Program-made: the position numbers and the translations under genes
Notes under the pieces: model-generated
Database searches by the model: none
Seen by the model: the letters and a program-made list of their open reading frames with translations, nothing else
Told to the model about the DNA's origin: nothing
Source of the DNA: Dillenia suffruticosa
Lineage: Eukaryota > Streptophyta > Magnoliopsida > Dilleniales > Dilleniaceae
Length of the DNA: 64,000 nucleotides
NCBI GenBank assembly: GCA_033439265.1
Contig: JAVTVX010000016.1
Coordinates: 23,251,201 to 23,315,200 of the forward strand
Direction of reading: 5' to 3'
Part shown: positions 46,425 through 56,356 of the stretch, piece by piece
Layout: the number at the start of each line of letters is the position of its first letter
Position numbering within the stretch: the first letter of the stretch is position 1

Positions 46425-46565
46425 TTTGGTGGGGTTAATGTTATTTGGGCCGGGCCAGTGAGACTAACCCCTGCAATATGGATTCATTTTCCTATTCCGG
46501 CTGGGTGACGAGTCCCGGCGCGTGAGGCCCACCAACCAAACTCTTACTAGAATTTTTCTTTTTTT

Positions 46566-46735
46566 TATTATCGATATTCAAAATCATACCTCATCTAATC
46601 TAATTCGAGCATATAAAGAACCCTATTTAAAGGAGCGACTCTTCCAACATAATTTTTTTTATTTCTAAGTTTCGAACTAAGAAGATATAATATTTTATCA
46701 CATTAAATTGACCGTCTGATGGTTCAAACCCTTAT
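46566..46735 (+). repeat. AT-rich dispersed repeat, copy
   Basis: It shows TTATCGATATTCAAAATCAT, TCTAATCTAATTCGAG, CCCTATTTAAAGGAGCGACT, AACATAATTTTTTTTATTTC, ATTTTATCACATTAAATTG and CCGTCTGATGG in family order. Confidence 0.6.
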
Positions 46736-47511
46736 CGGATAAGAACAAGATAGTATACTAAGACCATACTACTGATTAATATTTTTTTTGGGGGGGGTGG
46801 GGGGAGGGAATCCCGCCGAACCCAATACTAAAATGTTTAAATTCAATTCATCTACTAAAATAAGATCCAAATTTGCATCATGAGGTAAGTTTGAAGGAGT
46901 CAAATCCCAGCCAAGATTGAGTTGGCCAGAAATCAAATAAATACAAATAATGTCATTTTAACAAAATCATGCATCATCTTCACCTTTTATGGGGAAAACC
47001 ATTGTTCCTCACAACTAAATCTGGGGTTTTACGAATATTGAATTAATGTGTACAAGAACAAAACATGTAGAATGAAGGCTCATACGACCAACCCTTTCTG
47101 TGACCCAAGTGGTGAGACCACATTTGGTCGTGTGTTTGTTCTTGCCCCAGGTTTGAGGATTGGTAACCAACGGCAAAAAGAAAACAAAGGCACATACAAC
47201 ACCCAAACAACGTAAAATGATGACTAGAGAAGAAAATTTTTGAAAGTAGTAATAATAAGCTATTTTGTGGCCATTCAGTATCGGTCTTTCTTCAATGTGC
47301 AGTGGCAGAACCTAAGTCTTTCATGTCTATACCCTTGCCTTCTTCGCAGTCAATCTTCCGACTGTGGTATTCGAATTCCATGGTAAGCTATAATTGATTT
47401 ACTACAAATTGTATTCCTTGTTCATTTGGAATTCAGAAAAATTCTAACCCATGAAACTGTAAACACCGTTTTGAGGAAACTATTTTGCCTTTTTCCCCCC
47501 ATGTTGTGCTG

Positions 47512-48616
47512 TTAATGGGGAAGCCAGAAACTTCTCTCACCGACAAGAAACTGTTCTTGATAGATGGTCATGGACCAGTGAAGAGACCGGAATATAGGAG
47601 TGAGAGTGTTAATCATCTCCATCGTGTCTTGAATCAATATCCGTCTACCAGGTCTCAATATGAGGTCCATCTCAACAATAACTTCAATCAGGTCACACCT
47701 GATAAAAGTTGAAAAGGATTCAGATTTGAAATACCAGCAAGTAAACTTGAAACAAAAGAATATAAAGGATAGTGCATTGGCATATGCCCTGCTAGGATTT
47801 GAGATCATAGGCTTCAAAACGTATCTAGGCATGATAGTTTTACCTGTGGGTTAAGTTTTGGAACAGAAAGCTCGAGTGCAGAAGATTGTATGTTCGAGAG
47901 TAGGTGCTGAAAGATTAGCACCAATCATGATAGACGCCAGGGAGGCCTCTGTCATAAATAACAAAGAGAGTACCTGACTTATCAATGGGATTGACATTCA
48001 TCACCCAGAAAGGCAGATCGATAATAGCTGCAGCAAATCTGCAATCAAAAGTCAGACGAGCTAAATCGAGGAAATGCTTGACTAAAAATGTGAACAGGCA
48101 GGAGCACTGTGGTCAAACTAAAGAAGACAATCAGGGGTTGAGACGAAGTCTAATTTTAGGTTTTGCACCAAAAGTTCAGAGGAGGTTCCTCTATTTTATT
48201 TGATTTCTCCTTCTGAAAGAAAAAAAAAACTATCACAATCAAGAGAGTATTGGCAAATAAGCTCAAGATATATGCAAGTAAACGAGAGCAGAGACTAGCT
48301 ACATCTACTAAAGACACCTTGCTGCATGAGGTAATGACCATTAGAACATAATTTTTTTTTTGGTTGAAACCATTAGAACATAATGATGTGCACAGAGAGC
48401 AAGAAAAAATATATGATAACAGGAAGTCAAAAAGAAAAGTGGGAAATGAACAAACTAGAACATTATTGAAATTACCCTCCGTAACCAGCATTCATATCCA
48501 TGACATTTTGAATGCTTGGCCAGTTCATGCCAAGGCCATTGATGTAAACATCTGAAACGAGTGCAGCCCAATGCCTTGTGTCTTCATTAAAAAGTTCTTC
48601 AACACCTAATTCAGTT
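47512..48616 (-). pseudogene. Partial second PMT copy (exons 6-8)
   Basis: Three blocks match the last three exons of the intact PMT gene at 42078-43331, with splice sites still visible. They are 48600-48480 ([25 protein letters not shown]), about 48040-47847 ([19 protein letters not shown]) and 47702-47512 ([30 protein letters not shown]). The middle block has an in-frame TAA after GVYHDWC. The last block ends early at SFWLPH, where the intact gene reads on through [11 protein letters not shown]. Exons 1-5 are missing. The right edge abuts an eIF2-alpha fragment. Confidence 0.88.
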
Positions 48617-48826
48617 GACCTCGAAATCCATCTTCACAGTCTCAGCGACTTGTCGCATGATTGACTGAATAAAATTACTCTTGTTATGTCTCTCTTCACA
48701 GGGCCTGAAGATCTTCCTTCATAACCCTCCTCTTCCTCAGATCAATGTCACCTTTCTCTTTATCAACCCTAAGGACCATAATAGGCTCTTGACGGCCGAC
48801 CTTGATCAGACCATTGATGCTAGCGA
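48617..48826 (-). pseudogene. eIF2-alpha exon 1 fragment
   Basis: About 210 bp matches the 3' half of exon 1 of the intact eIF2-alpha gene (53949-54150), including the donor-site GACCTC. Translation on the minus strand gives [20 protein letters not shown], then IDLRKRRV, then stops. Similarity ends abruptly near 48826. It directly joins the partial PMT copy, forming a fused remnant. Confidence 0.88.
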
Positions 48827-49616
48827 CAACCTCGTAAGAGCTATGGACTTTTCCGGCTACCAGAGAGCCCTTGGAGAAGCTATCTGCACATGCTTGCCAA
48901 GGGTTGGACAGAAGTGTATCAATTTTGGCAGGTTAAAAGATTTTAATGATTAATTTAGAATAAATCCACTGAATAGGCATTTTAATTATTTTTATTATTT
49001 GGAAAGATATTTTAAAAAATTCAAAATTATTCAATTAAAAAAAAAATTATTTTAGATGTTATGATTAGATGCAGGGTTTAATTTATTTAGTTCTCACTCA
49101 TTTGGTCTATGTAGAAGTATCCAGAGATCAATGGTTATTTACTCTCTCCTTCCGTTGCCTTAGGATATCAGTTTTAGACAAAATCATTCAAAATTGCCTC
49201 AATTGAAAAGAAGTTTTAAGTGCAAAGCTTTGCGCATTAAGAGAATTTATCAGATCAGGCTTGTTGGGCTTAAAAGAGGACACCAACCCCACAAAAAGAG
49301 ACGTCTTCACTTCAAGTAGCCTAACCTGAAGTCATGTCTGTCGCGGTAAGAAAATTACAGAGCAACCAGCATCACCAATGGTAGAGGCACTAAGAAGCAT
49401 GCAACAAAGCAATTTCTATGGCACAAAAGAACTGCAAGTATGACAAGATTCTTGAGAGGTTCTATAGCCTTCCCACTAAAATATTTGCTAATTGAATTAG
49501 TAGATTGTATATAGCTCAATAGAATGGTTTTATACAACCGACAAAAATGTAGCTGCAAACTCAGGGAAAACATAAAGAGAAACACATGCCCCACTCTCAC
49601 TGATTCTAATCCTTCT
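48827..49616. other. 3' flank of eIF2-alpha gene
   Basis: AT-rich. The + frame at 48830-48950 ([20 protein letters not shown]) resembles coding sequence, but I do not recognise it. The rest shows no gene and includes the eIF2-alpha 3' UTR. Confidence 0.4.
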
Positions 49617-52600
49617 TCAATCTGCTAGACCAGGACCATCCAAATCAACATCTCCCATGCCTGTATCTTCCTCTTCTTCACTATCTTCATCACCACTAAT
49701 CTCCTCATTTTCTTGTCGTAGCTTATCCATGTGTTCCGCAAGAAGTTTATCGTCACGTTCACTCACCTAAAGTACAGTAGACGACCACACGGTAAACAAC
49801 CAATATCTTGGAAGAACTTTAGTCATATGATTTAGGGGCAAAATTATGTGTCTAGGTCTGTCATTTCCAGATACAAAATAATGACCCACATCAAAAGATG
49901 AGGATCAGAACTTACTGCTCTAGGTGCCTCCTTTACAGAAAGTTTCCCCTTGTGATGCTCAATGGCATCAGTACAAGCTGTGATTGCTTTGTTGAGAATT
50001 GCTATTCCTTGCTCCTGCAAAAAAATAAACACAGGACAACATTACTTTCTGGAGTGTGAACTTCTTGCACCAGTTTGCAAACCTGGTACCCCAAGGTTAG
50101 AGAATGAACCCTGAAAAGCCCCACATAGAGTTCTGTGAAGAAACATAATGAATGCATTCAAGAGAACCAAACTAGTACTGATGTACAAACCTGGTATGCT
50201 GACAGAGTAAAAGAAAACCAGCAACCTCAACAAATATAAGTTTAAAAGCAAGCATTTCTTTTAACATTGTAACATCAACGGAGACTACTCAGTATGGAAC
50301 AAATATACTCAAATAGATTCAACATCTGTTGTATGAGATGCTTCTAATGGAGCATACCAGCTAATCTTTAACTATACAATCCAGATGCTGCTGCTAGAAA
50401 TAAGAGAATCAACAATCATGCTACTCCAAACAACTTTTGAGACACCAGGGACATACATTTATTCACATATGCAAAATCAATAACACTTGCCTGCATAGAA
50501 GGGTAAAGTAAGGGCAACATGAGAGGAAGGGAAACTAGGCCTCTAATTAATAAAATGCATTCTATGGAATGAGCAAGCTACTTAAAGATACAGCTCATAT
50601 GTGGTTTGAAGTACCATCTTTAACAGAAAATACAATTTTTACCAGAAGCATTGTTGCTTTCCTCTTAATTTCTACCTCTTTACTGAGGATGTGACTGTAA
50701 ACACTCAAGTCTGATTAGTCCAACATCCACATATCCAAATTCCCCAGCTCTTCTTTTTATGCATAGGGAGAGAACAATATCATGAGCCTTAATCCCTTCT
50801 TTTTTTTGGGGGGGGGGGGAGTAAAATATTTGATCTAGTAAAATTTGACAAATTTATGTTCCGCACGACTAAACTTTGAATTGGGATTAAGGATCTTCTC
50901 CCAACATTCAAGATATTTTAAATTAAAATAGAAAGCTCACAAGAGGCTTTGCAGATTTGATCACTGAAATCTTATTTCAATATAACTCATACGTAACTGG
51001 TTTTCCTGTTTATATTAAAAAACCAACATTATTATTGCCCCCGTAGAGGAATCTACTTCTATCCCAATGCATGATGTACAAAAGGCCTTCGGGTGCAGAC
51101 CTCATAGAGGAGAACATTTATGAAGCAAAGGACAATGTAAGAAAGTCCATACAGTGCATTATAGCTAATAAGATAGGACTTCCCTTCTCTAGGAGACAGA
51201 GAGAGGTTAAAAAATCAATTGATGCCACATAAACGGGAAAACTTGTTGTCTAGACCCCTTTAAACCAAGAGATGTGAATCACAAAATAAACAGCAGGGAA
51301 TTAACCTGTTTCAGTAGTTTGGCATATTGAAATACACCATCAACAAGAATAAAATAGAAGGAAATGCCAAGATTAAAATATAAAGAAATGATGCTCCCAA
51401 TCTCCGTAACCATTTTAAACCATGGTGAGCATTAGGACTGATGTGGCACTATCCGTTGGATATATCTATGGCTAATGCCAGACTAAGAAACTTCACAGCC
51501 AAAATGGCAATGCAAGATGATATCACACAATTAAGAAACATATGGAACACCACTGATTCATTTGACAGGTAAGGGCAATTAACATGTTGAGGCAGGGAAG
51601 TTAAAGTAACTGTTTCCAATGTCATTGTGCAGTGACACACACCTTGTCAAGAGTTTGGGTGGTTAGAACATATAGAGGTGGAGCAACCAATTTAATTTTA
51701 ACGGGGCAATCATCACTGCCAGCAGCTTCAGCTTTACGCATAGCTTCCTGGAAAGATAAAGACAACCAAGATGAAGTGAATATCACAATCAGAGTTAAGG
51801 ATATTAAGCTTAAAATAATGCAGTCAATTTTAAGATGGAAGACTGGCAATGCTAGTAAACCAAGACAAAAAGAATCCGTCTATGACCTTAATATGAAGAA
51901 CACCATCAAACTGGAAACATTTCATCTCAATATCGGCCCGAATCTTGAGAGGTTGTGGAGTCATTCTTCTCCTAATATTCTTTATCAGAGCATCCTTCAC
52001 GTCCTCTGACAGAGCAGGAACCACCTTAGTCACCTATGGCATGGAAAGATGGAAGAAGACCTTAGTCATCAACATAAAGTGCTAATTGAATTGGATCCTC
52101 TGAAAAATAGATTACCTCCTGTCCATCAGGACCAATCTCTTTGACTTCACGAGTTAGGGAATTCAAAACTGAATCTGGATCTACAACAATCAACTTGAAT
52201 GCCTGCTCCAAGCATACACACCGGAATATATGTCACAGGTTGGAACCATATATTCAATATTCTGGAAGTGGATAACTAAATCTTACCTCAAAAGCATGGC
52301 CATATTTTCGGTACAAAGGCCAACTAACGTGGATATACAAGTCCTGTCACAAGTAGCTTGCATTCAGATATAAAAGATGGAAGTATAACCATATCACCAT
52401 ATATAAAGTAGGAAAATATTGCAGTTAAGCCAATAAAGAGAGAGAGAGGTTTATCGAAAACCACACGGTCACAATTGAGCAACTATGCAACACACACAAA
52501 GGGATGACACAGAGAGAGAGAGAGAGAGAAGACATGGAATAGAAATAGATACCTCAACCTGACACATGATACACCCAGATATGAGTTAAAAGTATATAGA

Positions 52601-54334
52601 TCTTGGAATGACCCTGAGAGTCGGAACACTGACAACAGAAACTTATAGAATTTGATATGAGTTACGACGAAGATATAAATAGAAGGGAAGCTATTCCCAA
52701 AATATCTCAGTTACAGGGATCATGCACAGACAAAAAAAAGACCACCAACATGAGTTGACAACCAGTAAAGCCCAAACATAACCCAAATATAAAGATAAAA
52801 GCAAATACAACAGCAACATTAACCATCCCATTCCCAGTCCATAAAATGTCCATTCTAATGAGCAACGCAACCACTGATGTCATAATTCTGAATTCTCAGA
52901 TCATTCAGCCAGATCGCTAAGAAATTAAAACCATTGCTTAATTCACAAAAGAAAGTTGGAGCACTCTTTTGACAGCTTAACCATTCAATATGACAAACTA
53001 CAAGAAGATCATTGTAGATGGACTTTGTAGCCTCATAGGTTTCACCCTCATGTGCAACAATTCCAGACACATGAACATTTTGAAATTAGCACAAAGTTCC
53101 CCTCCAAAGCCTCTCACACATTAATGCCTAGAAAAATATGAAGAAAGCACCACTCGCCCAGAGACTAGTCTGGTCTGACCCAGAGATTATTCTGGTTGAA
53201 ACAAACGGGCGTCCACACACAGTAAGGAGCAAAAAGAGATTGAACAATAATGACCCAAGCATCTACATAACTCAACACTAATGTGCTCTTCAGAATTCAA
53301 GGTTTGTAGAAATAAATTTCCAGTATTTACAGAATCTTTTGAAGGCAGAATTAAGATGCCGACTCCATATTAAAACCAAATGTGTCTTTGTCATAGCAAT
53401 CCCAACCTCAGATTAACCAAAGATGGGCTTTTTGAATCACCATTCCTCATTCTTGATTAAATATGAAGGTAAACTTGATATGCTCAGAGAATTGAAAATA
53501 TATAAAACTAGTTATCAAAGGGCATTTTCCAAAAGCCGTGCTAAACTCTATTCATCTTCAAGCAATGTTGAGCTCCAAATAATTATTATGCTCAACCTTT
53601 CAATTCAAGTAAAATTATCTCAATCTTTGGGGACTTTTGCTGAACGTCGAAATTGTAGGATTCTACCACTAGCTATACAGAATTAAGTATAAGTTCTCCA
53701 ATCTATGGAAACCTGCTAACGTTGAGGCATTGAGCATTTCAACAACTATTTTACCATTTACAAAAACAAATCAAGATTTTTTATATCTCAATTACATTAT
53801 ATATCCTCCACATTCTTCACTATCCAAAGAAATCATAACATCCTAATCATCATTTCCACAAAATAAATGAAACAACGCAGGCTTCACAAATATTATAATT
53901 ACCGATAAAAATTCATAATTAAAAAAAAACCCAAAAAAAACTAAACTGACCTCCAAATCCATCTTCATAGTTTCAGCAACATGTCGCATGATGGAGTGAA
54001 CAAGCTTGCTCTTGTTATACCTCTCTTCACAAGCCTGAATATCTTCCTCAGAAACCCTCCTCTTACTCAGATCAATGTAACCCTTCTCTTTATCAACCCT
54101 AAGAACCATGACGGGCTCTTGACGGCCGACCTTGATCAGACTACTGACGCTACGAATCCGACGGCGGGAGAGCTCCGAGAAGAGAATCATGCCCTCGATG
54201 TTGTTGTACTCCAAGAGAGAAACGTAGGCGCCCATGTCGGCGATGTTCTTGACTTGTATCATCACCGCCATGTCCACTTCCGGGTACTTGGCTTCGTACA
54301 TTCGACACTCTAAGTTCGGCGTGTTAGTCGCCAT
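49617..54334 (-). CDS. Translation initiation factor eIF2 subunit alpha
   Basis: Seven exons, all phase 0: 54334-53951, 52343-52287, 52202-52116, 52033-51887, 51747-51643, 50014-49916 and 49766-49617. Together they give 342 residues, the normal length. The N terminus is an S1-type OB fold (about 15-90, [18 protein letters not shown]). The regulatory loop [13 protein letters not shown] places the stress-kinase (GCN2) phosphorylation serine at residue 56. Then come the helical domain, the C-terminal alpha/beta domain ([15 protein letters not shown]) and an acidic tail ([12 protein letters not shown]). With the beta and gamma subunits it delivers initiator tRNA to the 40S ribosome; phosphorylation turns general translation down. 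Upstream lie a telo-box and a tRNA-Ser gene. Nothing in the frame suggests damage, unlike the fragment at 48617. Confidence 0.95.
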
Positions 54335-54465
54335 CTTGAATGGAGAGAGAGGGTTATGGCTTTGATTCGGGAGAAATTTGAGGTCAGAAATGAATTTCTG
54401 TTAGATTCGCACAGAGAGAAAGAGGTCTCAGATGCTAAGGGAAAGAATTTTACGTTTCCGAGGAG

Positions 54466-54478
54466 GTTTAGGGTTTTC
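54466..54478 (-). promoter_or_regulatory. Telo-box upstream of eIF2-alpha
   Basis: AAACCCTAAACC on the minus strand lies about 135 bases upstream of the start codon. AAACCCTA boxes are characteristic of plant translation-machinery promoters and usually sit near the transcription start, which fits this gene. Confidence 0.55.
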
Positions 54479-54540
54479 TTTAGAAGTAGGCGATTGAAGA
54501 TTTTCATAAACGACGTCGTTTCTGCCAGCTGCCAAAAGAT

Positions 54541-54550
54541 AAAAGAAAAG
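54541..54550 (-). terminator. Pol III T-run terminator of tRNA-Ser
   Basis: CTTTTCTTTT on the minus strand directly follows the tRNA 3' end, supplying two TTTT runs. Confidence 0.7.
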
Positions 54551-54632
54551 CGTCGACAGCAGGATTCGAACCTGCGCAGGCAAAGCCCAACAGATTTCGA
54601 GTCTGTCTCCTTAACCACTCGGACATATCGAC
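54551..54632 (-). tRNA. tRNA-Ser(CGA)
   Basis: An 82-nt gene on the minus strand. The acceptor stem GTCGATA pairs with TGTCGAC (one G-T), and the discriminator base is G. The D arm reads GAGTGGTTAAGGAG. The anticodon arm ACAGA-CTCGAAA-TCTGT has anticodon CGA, which reads UCG. A long variable arm (class II, as serine requires) and the T arm GCAGGTTCGAATCCTGC with a perfect B box follow. No intron. It lies 216 bp upstream of the eIF2-alpha start on the same strand. Confidence 0.96.
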
Positions 54633-55365
54633 TGCTTGTGCGCCTATTACATCAAGATAATTTGATACATCAAAATCAAAATACATTTCTAATACAGGAT
54701 TTTTTTTTTTTTTTTTTCCTCAATCTTCTAATTTTCATTTATTTAACTGAAAATATTATTTTGATATTTTCTGCTGTTTTCGATTTAACTCACAATGTAA
54801 ATTTTATTATATAACTATAATAAATTCTTAATTTTAAATAATTGAGTTTCATAAACAATTCAACCCATAATTATTCATAAATGTTTGCTTAATAAAATGT
54901 TGTCACACAAATAATACTATCAACTATTTATTAATATTAATCCTTAAAAAATAATTCTCAAAATGCAAAATTGGAATTTTCTTCATTAGCTCTTAATCAC
55001 CCTCTCAAGAAACTACCAAAGATTTTGTCAAAATTAATGCTTAAATTTTACTAAAGTGACTTGCTAATAAAATTATAGAGGAACTGCACCACATATATTT
55101 AATCCTCTCTCGAGATTTATATGCAAATATTATTTCAAGATAATAGTAGTTCCTCTTCCACAGTATCATTTATATATATATCATTTATCAAACTCCGATT
55201 AAGTAATCGAACACTCTACCCCTTAACCAGATGTCTCAAATTCAAGTCCTGAGAATAACAAAAAAGGATTTAGGAAAACCAACCCCTGAAATAAACCCCA
55301 CAATACTCAAAACGGATTAGTCAGGTAAAATTCGAATACCGATAGTGAAAACCAAAAAATATATT

Positions 55366-55421
<56 letters not shown>

Positions 55422-56356
55422 ATTTAGAGTTTATTCCATTTTGATTATCGTTATAGGTTTTTTATTGGCATAATAGATTTGGTACAGTATGATTTGAGAG
55501 ACCGCACTTGTTTTCAGTTTTGTTTTAGGGAGCCCTCAAGAATCAGATCTTATAGGCAAAATCTCTTTTTTCTTTCAAATTTTTACCCAGTAAGGGGGAA
55601 AAAATAGAGAGAGAGAGAATGAATGTTAGTAAGAAAAAAATAGATTTGGTATGGCCTCTGAGCTCTTGCTTATAGGCAAACCTTGTTTCTGCAGGTTGCC
55701 AGGGGATAAAAATGGATATCAGGTTTATAGATATCATTCACTCAACAGAAGGTATATGCAATCAAGATATATGATGTATGGATAACTAAATAATAATGCC
55801 TACCATCAAAGTTAGCTGATTTATCATACTTGCTTTCTGTGTAAAGAATTTCTGATCGATGAAAAAAAAAACAGAATGTCCAACTTAGCAATGCTACTGC
55901 CCTCATGATCGGATGAAAGGGCCAACAAACCTCATGATCTTTGCGAAGTGACAAATATTGCAATGCTCATAGTCATAATTAAGTTGCTACAGCAATTTTT
56001 GAAGGATAAAACAAAAATAAGCATTTTCACATGACATCTAAGATCATACAACAAAAGAGAAGCCTGAAAAACTAAGACTCCGTAAGAGAGTTCATCAAAC
56101 CGTGAGCCAAAAAAAGAACCGAAACATCCGATGACCACTCGCTAGCTTATTTGCTCCCATGGAAAGGAAAATATGGGATTGTCAGGAAAAACTCAATGCT
56201 GGAAGTATGACAATGTCTGTTCTCATGGCCAGATGAAACCAAAACAAAGCACTAGATCCAAGCACTAGCCATGTCTAAGAATTTTAAGCTGAGGGGCATC
56301 ACATCAGCACAAAAAAATGAATGTTAGTGGCATTACTTCTTTGATTTGTATATAAG
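54633..56356. other. Spacer between tRNA-Ser and MINPP1 3' end
   Basis: Very AT-rich up to about 55480, with a (TA)n array. Around 55190-55350, on the minus strand, is a related dispersed repeat (CACTATCGGTATTCGAATTT). The last few hundred bases would hold the MINPP1 3' UTR. No gene seen. Confidence 0.55.
55374..55419. repeat. (TA)n microsatellite
   Basis: About 22 TA units. Confidence 0.9.

Larger units (their letters stand above)
46061..47511. other. Upstream region of PMT gene
   Basis: A GA-rich stretch at about 46075-46145 would be a CT-rich leader for PMT. A long CT array, a copy of the AT-rich dispersed repeat and a T-run/G-run junction follow. No gene is supported. Confidence 0.6.

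Noticed and set aside
48681..48953. + strand frame resembling the one at 53981-54313
   Set aside because: The likeness arises because both are antisense to eIF2-alpha exon 1 and its duplicated fragment; it is not a new protein family.
54356..54814. 152-codon + frame upstream of eIF2-alpha
   Set aside because: It runs antisense through the eIF2-alpha leader and the tRNA-Ser gene; no support as a protein.
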